Shown piece after piece: positions 56,540 through 64,000 of a DNA stretch of 64,000 bases. The notes beneath the pieces are model-generated. The model had not been told where the DNA came from. It ran no database searches and was given only the letters and a program-made list of their open reading frames with translations. Each line of letters begins with the position of its first letter. The first letter of the stretch is position 1. This DNA comes from Methylohalobius sp964654415 (GTDB lineage Bacteria > Pseudomonadota > Gammaproteobacteria > Methylococcales > Methylothermaceae): contig CAZZIP010000007.1 of NCBI GenBank assembly GCA_964654415.1, positions 62,001 through 126,000 on the forward strand, read 5' to 3'. A program made the translations under genes and the position numbers.

Positions 56540-58118
56540 AGCCGAGGAAGCTAAGGGCAGCAGCGCGCAGGTCGAAGGTAGTCAGATACGGGCGATGGGC
56601 GTGGGGCAAAGAAGCTTCCTGAGGCAACAAGGCGAACGCCGAGGTTTCATTGGGACCGGATCCCGCATGAGCGCCGTTCTCGATAGCAAAACTCAAAGGG
56701 GAAACCCCCTTGCGCCAACCGACCAGGACGAAATCGCCGGCATTCGGGTGCTGGCACAGTTTTACCCAATCGTTTCCTAGCTGATCGAGGAACGGATGGT
56801 CGGCGCCGAACAGCTCTGCCGCCTGCTGCGGGAGCCAAAATTCCCCCTCCGCGGTCCAGCCGCACACCCCCTCGGCCGTGTTGGCCAGCACCATGGGTAC
56901 CTGGACTTGCTCTACCAAGCCTTTTGCAATCCGTGTGCGTAAGCTTTCGTCCAAGGGACGATCCAGATAGAGATGACCTACGGGTCCCAAGGCGGCAAGC
57001 ATAGGCTGCTCCTCGTCGCTTTTTTCATCCCCGTTCCAGATCGGAAATAGGCGCTGGATGAGGTGGCCGCCGAACCAACGGATGCGCTGGGTTTGGATAC
57101 CCCGGCCCACGTCTGCCTGCAATCGGTCGGGCAGACCAAGTTCGGCGAACAGTTCTGCCACCGCCTCATCGAGGTGGCGTCCGTAGCGGTTAAAGTAGGG
57201 TGTCACCCGCTCTTGGCCGTGGTCGGAGTAAATCCAGACCTGATAACGGCGGCGCCGGGAGCGGCGCGCTGCGCGCCAGATGCGGGCAATGGCGGCGTCA
57301 ATCCCCTTTAAAGTCCAATGCGCGAACTTAGAGTCGGGGCCGCGGCGGTGGGCCTGTTCGTCGTAGCCTAAAAAGTTCACGTAGATCACCGGTAGCCCCC
57401 GGCTCGCGTCTAGGCTGGCGCCGATGACCGAAAGCTCGCGCAATAAAATGGAAATTCCGACTCGGGTGGGGATAAACTTGAGCTCCTTGAAAAAATCCTG
57501 ACCCTGGATGATGCCGCGCACGCAGTCGGTCACCGCCAGCCCCAGCTCGACCAGCAATAGGGTGGCAAGGCGCACGAAGCTTGGCAGATGAAGTAGGACG
57601 AACAGCAAAAGCACCCACGACGGGGCCCCTCGTAAAGGCCTACCCCAGCCGAGGGCGGCGGGGCAGAAGTGGGGCTCTTGCGCTCCGCCGGTAAAATTGC
57701 CTACATACGCGCTGCCGCCTAACAGCAACGGGGGATGGCCGTGATTGGCGAGGTGCTCCTCGACTGCTCTGGCGGCTTCCGGTTCGTACATGCGTACCAA
57801 TTCCCGGCAGGCGCGAAAACTGAAAGCCGGCACCACCGGATGGACGCCGTAGAACAGCGCACCCTGACACGCTGGAGTCGTGGTGGGAAGACCTGGGTAG
57901 TGGGGGTAGAGGCGAAAACCACGGCGGATCAAACGCCGCAGAAAAGGCATTCGCCTCCTTTCCATAGCGCGCTGCAGTTGAGGCAAAGAAAGCCCGTCGA
58001 TCTGGATCAGGATCAACCCCGTTGTGGGTGGGCCTTGGAAGCAAGGTAAGCTTAGCCAGCGGATAAACCATTCGCTGCGGTTTAGCGCTTTGCGCAAGCG
58101 GCGCAGGAGGGTTAACAT
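56532..58118 (-). CDS. Alkaline-phosphatase-superfamily phosphodiesterase/nucleotide pyrophosphatase-like enzyme
   Basis: About 528 residues from ATG 58118, overlapping the upstream stop (ATGA). Metal-site Asp in LILIQIDGLSLPQLQ, nucleophile region GLPTTTPACQGALFYGVHP, VIYVNFLGYDEQAHRRGP, and VWIYSDHGQERV are the phosphodiesterase (type I) blocks. Hydrophobic stretches around SWVLLLFVLLHLPSFVRL point to membrane association. The gene lies between GT4 and EEP genes of the same operon. The substrate is unknown; phosphoethanolamine or glycerophosphate transfer are alternatives. Confidence 0.82.
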   Translation of the reverse strand: MLTLLRRLRKALNRSEWFIRWLSLPCFQGPPTTGLILIQIDGLSLPQLQRAMERRRMPFLRRLIRRGFRLYPHYPGLPTTTPACQGALFYGVHPVVPAFSFRACRELVRMYEPEAARAVEEHLANHGHPPLLLGGSAYVGNFTGGAQEPHFCPAALGWGRPLRGAPSWVLLLFVLLHLPSFVRLATLLLVELGLAVTDCVRGIIQGQDFFKELKFIPTRVGISILLRELSVIGASLDASRGLPVIYVNFLGYDEQAHRRGPDSKFAHWTLKGIDAAIARIWRAARRSRRRRYQVWIYSDHGQERVTPYFNRYGRHLDEAVAELFAELGLPDRLQADVGRGIQTQRIRWFGGHLIQRLFPIWNGDEKSDEEQPMLAALGPVGHLYLDRPLDESLRTRIAKGLVEQVQVPMVLANTAEGVCGWTAEGEFWLPQQAAELFGADHPFLDQLGNDWVKLCQHPNAGDFVLVGWRKGVSPLSFAIENGAHAGSGPNETSAFALLPQEASLPHAHRPYLTTFDLRAAALSFLGYA

Positions 58119-59410
58119 CACGCTCCGTTTTTCACTAAAGGTTCGCCGCCAACTAGGGCGATTCCCGCCGCCTCTGCCATCTCGCGGACGATTTCCCATT
58201 CTATTTTGATCCGGCGCAACACTTGCTCCCAAGCTTCGTCTTCCGCTGCCGAATGGGGTAGCTGTCGGGAGGCTAAGAGTGTTTGATAACAGCCCAGCGC
58301 CTTAGCCGCCATGCGGGGCAGGGAAAAATGTTCGGCGGTGCGACGGGCGGCCTCTTCGAGCGCTTGCCGGCGAGACGGGGGCAAGGCGTACACCCAATCC
58401 AAGGCGGCGCTGAACTCCGCCTTATCCTGATGGGGCACTAGGCGGCCGTTGCATTGATCGATCACCACTTCGCGCACCCCTGGAGCATCCAAAGCCACTA
58501 CCGGAGTGCCAGCGGCCATCGCCTCGACCAGTACCAGCCCCTGAGTCTCGCTGTAGGAGGCAAAGGCGAACACGTCCATGGCGTGATAGGCATCGGCCAA
58601 ATCCTGATCTACCAAAACACCTACCTGGTGCAGGCGGTCTGCCACCTGTGCGGCAGCGCATAGGCTAAGGATTTCCGCTTCACCCGGCCCGCGCCCAGCG
58701 ACCAAGAAGTGCGCGTTGGGACGGTGGGCTAGAAATGCGGCGACCGCCTCGGCCAGGAACCCCAAGTTCTTCTCCGGCGCCAGCCTCCCCACGTGGCCGA
58801 CCACGAATGCCTTCTGTGGGATCTTCAGGGCCCGACGCAGTCGATTGCCGGCGCCGTGGCTGAAGCGTTCCAGCCGAATGCCGGTGGGGACCACTTCGAT
58901 GGGAGTTTTGACCCCGCGCTGACGAAGCAACTGAGCGATGCTTTCGCTGGGAGCGAACACCAGGTCACACAAGTTGGCGTAACGAGTCGCAAGTTCCACC
59001 ACGAAGCGCTTGAGCGCTGGCGAATCCATCGGCACGTAGTGGGTATAATATTCGTACCGGGTATGGTGGGTGAATACTAAGGGCAGGTTGCGGGTGCGCG
59101 CTTCTCTAAGCGCGGTCATACCCAATAGATAAGGGTGATGGGCGTGGATCAGTTCTGGGCGAAATTCGTCTAGGGCGTAGGCCAAATCACTGAAGAACGG
59201 CAAAACGACGGCAAAATCGCTGCCGTTGAAGTTCTGGATCGCCGGCACCCGCACCACGTCTGGCTCGTGCTCAGGGGCACCGGCAAATTTCGGCGCTACC
59301 ACCAACACGCGGTGACCTAAAGCGCGGTACTCTTCGGTAAAAGAGGACACCGAGCGCGCCACGCCGCCAATATGGGGCAGATAGGTGTTGGTCATCATGA
59401 CAATATTCAT
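58118..59410 (-). CDS. GT4-family glycosyltransferase
   Basis: About 430 residues from ATG 59410 (GAGG upstream, ATGA overlap with the glycosidase stop). MNIVMMTNTYLPHIGGVA, PELIHAHHPYLLGMTALREA, GHVGRLAPEKNLGFLAEAV and ASYSETQGLVLVEAMAAGTP (E-x7-E) are the GT4 retaining blocks. It resembles transferases that add glucose or mannose to diacylglycerol or to phosphatidylinositol-like lipids. Its acceptor is unknown, but the neighbours suggest a lipid-linked or soluble glucoside. Confidence 0.9.
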   Translation of the reverse strand: MNIVMMTNTYLPHIGGVARSVSSFTEEYRALGHRVLVVAPKFAGAPEHEPDVVRVPAIQNFNGSDFAVVLPFFSDLAYALDEFRPELIHAHHPYLLGMTALREARTRNLPLVFTHHTRYEYYTHYVPMDSPALKRFVVELATRYANLCDLVFAPSESIAQLLRQRGVKTPIEVVPTGIRLERFSHGAGNRLRRALKIPQKAFVVGHVGRLAPEKNLGFLAEAVAAFLAHRPNAHFLVAGRGPGEAEILSLCAAAQVADRLHQVGVLVDQDLADAYHAMDVFAFASYSETQGLVLVEAMAAGTPVVALDAPGVREVVIDQCNGRLVPHQDKAEFSAALDWVYALPPSRRQALEEAARRTAEHFSLPRMAAKALGCYQTLLASRQLPHSAAEDEAWEQVLRRIKIEWEIVREMAEAAGIALVGGEPLVKNGA

Positions 59411-61626
59411 AAAAATACCTCGCTTTGGCCAGGCGCGCATGAGACGGGTTCGCGTCCGGGCAGGTGAACGATAATCTCAGGCGGCTTATCGCGCCAGTTT
59501 CCCTCCCAGGAAATTCGGCAGCGTCCACCTGAGCTCTCCAGGGCGATGGTTACTGTCCCGAAGCGAGTAGGCGCAGGTCCGAAGCGCAGCGCTTGCCCGG
59601 ATTCGATCCAGCGCTTTGCGATGCCACTGGCGAGGATCAGGGAGTTGCCTTCCTCGCGCACGAAGCTGTTGCGCATGATCAGCAGCCACTCCGCTGCCGC
59701 CCACACGTGTTGCCCATCCCCCATGCAGCCGCCCAGGGTGTGGGGATGGATGGCTTCGGGCCACTGGCCGGTGGGGGAAGCCAGTGCAGCGACTGTTTCC
59801 ATCAGATCCAAACAACGCTCATCGCCTGCCCGCAGGAGCACCTGGGCGACGTGCAGGGTTAAGTATGGGTTGATGCCGGAGTGAATCATATCCTGAAAAA
59901 ACCCCCCTTTGACGAAGCAGCGTTCGAGCAGAAATTCGGCTGTATCGAGCAGGCGCGCATCGCGCGGCGGATAAAGCTGCAAGGGATAACCTGCGACCAA
60001 TGAGCCGATGGCACCGGCGTCCAAGCGTCGGGTGGGTGCGGCGGGCATAGCGGGACGACCCAGGCGGATAGAGGCGCGCTTTAAGCTCGAATCGAGAGCA
60101 CGCTGAAAGTCTTTGGCCCCTTCCAAGAAGGCGCGTGCCGAAACTGGATCGAAAGCCTCGACCAGCTTGGCGGCGGCTTTGAGGCCGGCGATGCCCCAGA
60201 AATCGTCCCAGTAATAGTAATCGTTGGGGCCAAGATGCTCGGCGCTGAAGCCTGCAGGAAATAGGCCTGCGTGCTCGGAACCGTCATCGGGCAAGCGTTT
60301 TCCGAGAATCCAGTAGCCGCCGCGCGAGATCGCTTGCTGCCAAGAGGATTTGGGTGGGCAGCCAGACAACTCGCAGAATCTAGCGAAAATCCACAACACC
60401 TCGCCGTTGGCATCCCATTCTCCTTCTTGAGAATGGAAGTAACCGCTTGCAGTCTGGCGGTCTGGGAAACGATCCAACGCGCGTTCTGCCCGCTCGGTCA
60501 GGCCGACGCACAAAAGGGCGTGGAGGATGAAGGCGGCGTCTCGGAACCAAAACCTGCGGTAAGTATAGGGGCCTGGATAAACTTCCCCGGGCGAATGAAG
60601 GATCAGGGTGGTAATGGCGGCATCGTACAGGAATTGGAGACGCGCATCGGGAATCTCCAATCGACAGGCTAGGCGACGTTCGCGTTCCCAAGCGTCGGCG
60701 CGGAGATGAGGCCCAGATGCTCGAGGTAGCCGAACCTTGACTTCGATCCTTCGGCTTTGGCCCGGCTCGAGGCGAAACAGCGCGGCAGCGGTGGCCATGC
60801 CTAGCTGGCAATTTACCTGAGTCCGTTCCTCCCGCTCCAGCAGATTCAAGGAGACATCGGCGCTGTGGTAGTCGGCGGTGAAGTGGCGTTCGGCCGGAGT
60901 ATCGAATTCGACTATAGCAGCATCGTTTACTCGCCAGCTGCGCCGGTCGGAAGCCAGCTCGATGGTGTAAATGAAGCTGATCCCTTCCGGGTTATAGGGG
61001 CGCAAAGCCAACACCGCCCAGGCGGGGCGTTCCGCAGTCGCGGTCAAGGAGAGCGTGGGGATGGGCTGGCCGTCTTGTAGGACTAGACTAGCCTCGGTGA
61101 TGAGCTGTAAACCTTCGTGCTGGGTGGTGGTGATGACTGTCGGGACCGGGTCCAGCGCCAGAAGCTGCTTGCTGGTGCGGCTGCGCGACGGTAGCAGCCA
61201 GCCGTGATCGGAGGCAATCCAAGCATCCAGCGACCAGCCATCGTACAAGGGCGTCAGCAGGCCGCGTGGGTCGACAATTGGGTACTCCTCCCAATCCGGC
61301 CAGCCCAGCGCGGTCCAGTTGCGGTGAGTGAGGTTCACGTGGGTGAGGGAAAAGGCCCGCGGAATGAAGGATTCATCCCGAGGATCGAACTGGCGCTCGA
61401 TCCAGTAAGGCCAGATCCAATCCAGATTGTGTTGAATGACTCGGCTGTTGATCAGTCCGCGGGCGTGGAACACCATCCCGGCGCGGAGCAGTTCCATGGG
61501 TTCGGCAACCTCTGATGGTTTGGCGAAGCGGCGTGCTTTCGCCAGCAGCGCCAGGGGATCGATAAAGCCATGGCTGCGGGCTAAGTAACGGATGATAAAG
61601 CGCCAGGGAAACCATCTCAGCCACAT
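59407..61626 (-). CDS. Six-hairpin glycosidase-fold protein (GH15/GGT-like)
   Basis: 739 residues, first gene of the four-gene operon. The N-terminal half (about 1-340) looks like a beta-sandwich of glycogen-debranching-type proteins; the C-terminal half is an alpha/alpha barrel seen in YRRFWFRDAAFILHALLCVG, EGEWDANGEVLWIFARF, YYYWDDFWGIAGLKAAAKL and a late GGCMGDGQHVWAAAEWLL. An acidic residue in WDANGEV is a candidate catalytic acid. No signal peptide was seen, so it may act in the cytoplasm. Substrate and mechanism are unknown; it could be a glucosidase or phosphorylase-like enzyme. Confidence 0.75.
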   Translation of the reverse strand: MWLRWFPWRFIIRYLARSHGFIDPLALLAKARRFAKPSEVAEPMELLRAGMVFHARGLINSRVIQHNLDWIWPYWIERQFDPRDESFIPRAFSLTHVNLTHRNWTALGWPDWEEYPIVDPRGLLTPLYDGWSLDAWIASDHGWLLPSRSRTSKQLLALDPVPTVITTTQHEGLQLITEASLVLQDGQPIPTLSLTATAERPAWAVLALRPYNPEGISFIYTIELASDRRSWRVNDAAIVEFDTPAERHFTADYHSADVSLNLLEREERTQVNCQLGMATAAALFRLEPGQSRRIEVKVRLPRASGPHLRADAWERERRLACRLEIPDARLQFLYDAAITTLILHSPGEVYPGPYTYRRFWFRDAAFILHALLCVGLTERAERALDRFPDRQTASGYFHSQEGEWDANGEVLWIFARFCELSGCPPKSSWQQAISRGGYWILGKRLPDDGSEHAGLFPAGFSAEHLGPNDYYYWDDFWGIAGLKAAAKLVEAFDPVSARAFLEGAKDFQRALDSSLKRASIRLGRPAMPAAPTRRLDAGAIGSLVAGYPLQLYPPRDARLLDTAEFLLERCFVKGGFFQDMIHSGINPYLTLHVAQVLLRAGDERCLDLMETVAALASPTGQWPEAIHPHTLGGCMGDGQHVWAAAEWLLIMRNSFVREEGNSLILASGIAKRWIESGQALRFGPAPTRFGTVTIALESSGGRCRISWEGNWRDKPPEIIVHLPGREPVSCAPGQSEVFL

Positions 61627-61728
61627 CGGTAATCCAGGGGAGAGTTTCTTAACATAAACTAGATTATTGCAATTTTATGAATGTTACCGCATCATCGATT
61701 GCCGCAGGAGTGATTGGCTTTAAGCCCG

Positions 61729-62007
61729 ATGAAAACAATATTGACAAGATTCGGTCGGGCGCTTCGACGAAAATTGTCACTCAAGGTTCTGATCGGTGGA
61801 CCGTTGGGAGCTTTTGCCTGGAGTGTTGGGGGCGCCGGGGCGATTGCGGTCTTGATCTGGGGAATCAAAACCGTCGCCATTCCCTTGTTGATTCTCAAAA
61901 CCACCTCCTGGGGGCTATGGGGGGCAGGGGTGCTGCACCAGCTTACCCTACACCGACAGGTGAGGCGTGCTGCGGGGTCCAAAGCTAACGAGGATCAGAA
62001 TACTTAA
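61729..62007 (+). CDS. Small membrane protein, unknown
   Basis: About 92 residues from ATG 61729. A basic N-terminus (MKTILTRFGRALRRKLSLK) is followed by two hydrophobic segments, GPLGAFAWSVGGAGAIAVLIWG and IPLLILKTTSWGLWGAGVL, then a basic polar tail. The composition is membrane-protein-like, but the ribosome site is weak and a competing frame (61677-61988) overlaps, so it is tentative. Its 3' end overlaps the convergent HTTM gene by 23 bases. Confidence 0.45.
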   Translation: MKTILTRFGRALRRKLSLKVLIGGPLGAFAWSVGGAGAIAVLIWGIKTVAIPLLILKTTSWGLWGAGVLHQLTLHRQVRRAAGSKANEDQNT

Positions 62008-63901
62008 GGTGGCTTACGAGCTGTTCAGTGAAGCGTACCTGTGCTGTCTTATCGTGCCAGACGACCTCGCCTATATCCCGCCACGGTTGGCTTAGGTTCC
62101 AGCGGCGAAGTTCTGCCTCCCAGTCGGCCGGCATGCGGATCGCTTTGGCTTTTACCCGAAAGCGCGCTGCGTTCAGATCAAGCCCAACCCTTGGGCCGTA
62201 AAACGCCGTCACCTTCTCCAGGAATTTCGCAAGCCGCCGCTGTTCGAGCCTCGGCGTGACTGCGATATTGGCCCACATGGAGTGAACTCGTCCCCAGTTT
62301 GGCGCCACCAGCCTGCCTTCCTCGTTGACGAGCGGCAGCCAACGTTCGTTTCCTTGGGTGTCCAAATAAGTGATGGCCAAGATCAGCCGGTAGCCTTTGA
62401 AATGGTCGTCCAAATACAGAGCATGCGGGGTGATTCCCAAAAATGCGTGGGACACCGACAGCAGCATGTTGCTCACCGCACTCAAAGGGCCTAAGGAATC
62501 GGCCATTCCTAAGCGGTAGAGCAGGCCGTAATGTAAGGTGCTGTTGAGCTGCAGAGCGATCAGGACTACCAGTACTTTAGCCAAGCGGAAGGCTTGGCGG
62601 TGCGTGGATCCCAGCCATTCCTTCCAGGCGTCTTGAAAGAGAACGCTGCGTTCTACTCTCGGAAGGCAAGCGGCGTCGCAGGCAAGCCTTTGGCGGTTGT
62701 CGGCGATGCGGCGGTAGATCAGGGTAGCCAGGAAATAGACCCCGGGCAGGCGAAGCACCCAAGCGATGGGCTTTGGATAGCCCAGGCTGCTTAGAATCTT
62801 AAGGTAGGTGTCAAGGCCGCAATAAGTCCGCCCCTCAGTATCTATCGCATATAAATCTTTAAGGAGTTCTGCCTCGCTTATCCCAGCCAGTGCCGGTTGT
62901 TGGGCGGCATAGGTCTGGAGGTCTAGAAATCTGACGGCTTTACGCAGGTCGAAGTGTTCTACTGTCAGCACCGTCCGCCAGCATAAGGGGCATTGGCCGT
63001 CGTAGTACACGATAAGGCATGGCCTGGGAAGGCGCAGCTTTTCCCCAAGCTTGCGCCACCAGCCAAAAGGCACGAGCAGGGCATAGTGGACCAGCATCCC
63101 CAGGCCGAAAGGATAAATGTTAAAGGACAGAGTGATTCCGCTGTGGAACAGCGTTCCAAGGAGCAGAAACGGAACCCTAAATCTGCGGTGCCAAAACAGA
63201 AACGGAAACAAGAACTGAAAACCGATGATGGTATAGCCGATGACCCTTTCTAGCCACTCCCGCTCGAGCAGCCAGCTCATGTCGATCGCCGAGATGTAAT
63301 AAGGATGGGAAGAGGGCAGCCAAGCCCCCATACCGTTGCGCCAGTGCGGAGCAAACAGCTTGTGGATAGCTGAATCGAAATACAGTAGTCCCAGAGAAAC
63401 AAATACCGGCAAGGTGTAGGCCAGCACGGAGACTGTGCGGGGCGGTTCGTAACGATGGCCCAGGGTCGAATATTTGAATTTCAGGCGTAGGTTGTCCAGC
63501 GACAAGGCGCGCCAAGAGGGTAGAAAGACGAGAAACAGCCCCGAAGAAATCATCAGCTGATCGAAACCGCCGTCGAAGTCGCGCCACATGGGTGTGAAGT
63601 TGGTAAAAACCACCCAGAAGCTGTAGTTCAAAATGGCGCACAGACGGGTGTGTAGCCCTAAGGTCAAGCCTAAAGCTGCCCCTCCCCACAACACTAAAAA
63701 CAAGGGAATTAAAGCCGGACCTGGGTCGAGGTAAGGAGTCTCGTCGAAGATCAAGTGGCGGAAATAATAGAGAAAAGCGATTTCCTGCAAGGCTACCAGG
63801 CCGTAGCCGATTCGAAACATCCCAAGCCCGGTGGCAGGAGCTTGGTGGCAGAGTCTTTGCTCTAGCCAACTGGCCAGAGAGATCAAAGGGGAATGGCTCA
63901 T
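61985..63901 (-). CDS. HTTM-domain and DCC (thiol-disulfide, DUF393) fusion membrane protein
   Basis: About 638 residues from ATG 63901. The first 330 residues have many membrane helices with the HTTM type (FRIGYGLVALQEIAFLYYF, ALGLTLGLHTRLCAILNYSF) related to vitamin-K-carboxylase N-termini. Residues about 335-460 form a DUF393 (DCC) domain with YYDGQCPLCWRTVL, the CxxC redox motif. The C-terminal third has a further helical segment and a soluble end. Such proteins may couple thiol redox to membrane lipid or quinone chemistry; function unknown. The longer frame to 63985 is not used because MSHSPLISLASWLEQ is the better start. Confidence 0.8.
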   Translation of the reverse strand: MSHSPLISLASWLEQRLCHQAPATGLGMFRIGYGLVALQEIAFLYYFRHLIFDETPYLDPGPALIPLFLVLWGGAALGLTLGLHTRLCAILNYSFWVVFTNFTPMWRDFDGGFDQLMISSGLFLVFLPSWRALSLDNLRLKFKYSTLGHRYEPPRTVSVLAYTLPVFVSLGLLYFDSAIHKLFAPHWRNGMGAWLPSSHPYYISAIDMSWLLEREWLERVIGYTIIGFQFLFPFLFWHRRFRVPFLLLGTLFHSGITLSFNIYPFGLGMLVHYALLVPFGWWRKLGEKLRLPRPCLIVYYDGQCPLCWRTVLTVEHFDLRKAVRFLDLQTYAAQQPALAGISEAELLKDLYAIDTEGRTYCGLDTYLKILSSLGYPKPIAWVLRLPGVYFLATLIYRRIADNRQRLACDAACLPRVERSVLFQDAWKEWLGSTHRQAFRLAKVLVVLIALQLNSTLHYGLLYRLGMADSLGPLSAVSNMLLSVSHAFLGITPHALYLDDHFKGYRLILAITYLDTQGNERWLPLVNEEGRLVAPNWGRVHSMWANIAVTPRLEQRRLAKFLEKVTAFYGPRVGLDLNAARFRVKAKAIRMPADWEAELRRWNLSQPWRDIGEVVWHDKTAQVRFTEQLVSHLKYSDPR

Positions 63902-63928
63902 ACGGAAATGGATAAGAAATGAAGGGAA

Positions 63929-63934
63929 ATTATA
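63929..63934 (-). promoter_or_regulatory. Candidate -10 of the HTTM gene
   Basis: TATAAT on the minus strand, 28 bases before the proposed ATG. No clear -35 was seen and the window ends shortly beyond. The final 99 bases show no gene. Confidence 0.35.
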
Positions 63935-64000
63935 GCTTGGGCGGTTTTGCTTTTGGCTTTGCTCTGGATCAAATTTTGCCGCCAAAAAATTCGTACTATG

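Noticed and set aside
1..64000. CRISPR array, prophage or rRNA operon
   Set aside because: No regularly spaced repeats, phage structural genes or rRNA-like blocks were seen anywhere in the window.

Overview
This 64 kb window is a dense stretch of chromosome from a GC-rich gammaproteobacterium, most likely a methylotroph or methanotroph of the Methylococcales type. The evidence for gammaproteobacteria is the order of housekeeping genes (miaB-phoH-ybeY-corC-lnt, rplU-rpmA-obgE-proB, accA-tilS, kdsB and opgGH) and the outer-membrane genes (a ZnuD-type receptor, Zur, ExbB/ExbD, Lnt). The evidence for C1 metabolism is two adjacent MtdB-family methylene-tetrahydromethanopterin dehydrogenases next to a RibD-like reductase. 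All identifications come from reading motifs in the translated sequence; no database search was possible.

Layout. 0-3.6 kb: the end of an unknown gene, then (minus strand) rfbD, zur and a Zur-box-controlled znuD-like receptor. 3.7-9.7 kb: a secreted three-repeat Ig-like protein, a SagB-type nitroreductase, a GGCT-like protein, a VOC protein, ArsS, a DUF3047 protein and htpX. 9.9-19.2 kb: a sorbosone-dehydrogenase-like propeller, sppA with a PepSY gene, an RNase Z-like hydrolase, a metallophosphoesterase, then a CarS-like membrane protein, archease and RtcB side by side, a DUF1614 protein and a secreted repeat protein with a partial fibrinogen-like C-terminus. 19.2-23.9 kb: rpsT, proB-obgE, an IS200/IS605-like relic, rpmA-rplU, ispB and tRNA-Pro. 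23.9-30.1 kb (minus): purE-purK-gumC-like-ABC exporter-PHP nuclease, apparently one operon; the GumC-like protein carries a degenerate tyrosine-recombinase-like C-terminal domain.

30.4-40.4 kb (plus) is a run of twelve tightly packed genes: opgG, an unknown gene, opgH, exbB, exbD, a Trm112-like gene, kdsB, a low-molecular-weight phosphatase, a Dabb protein, a dienelactone hydrolase, accA and tilS. Then come a small secreted helical protein, a di-haem cytochrome c peroxidase, a methyltransferase, and miaB-phoH-ybeY-corC-lnt. 48-51.7 kb holds the two MtdB paralogs, the RibD-like gene, a TPR lipoprotein and a membrane protein. 51.8-55.8 kb: an O-methyltransferase, a GabD-like dehydrogenase, HIT, rdgB and rph. 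55.8-61.6 kb (minus) is a four-gene operon: six-hairpin glycosidase, GT4 glycosyltransferase, alkaline-phosphatase-superfamily enzyme and EEP-family hydrolase, which I cannot assign to a known pathway. The window ends with a small membrane protein and an HTTM-DCC fusion.

The best candidates for undescribed biology are the GumC/recombinase-like fusion, the 55.8-61.6 kb glycan operon, the solo IS605-type right end with omegaRNA-like features, the 151-residue protein wedged between opgG and opgH, and the truncated fibrinogen-like secreted protein. No CRISPR array, rRNA, prophage or intact insertion sequence was seen.
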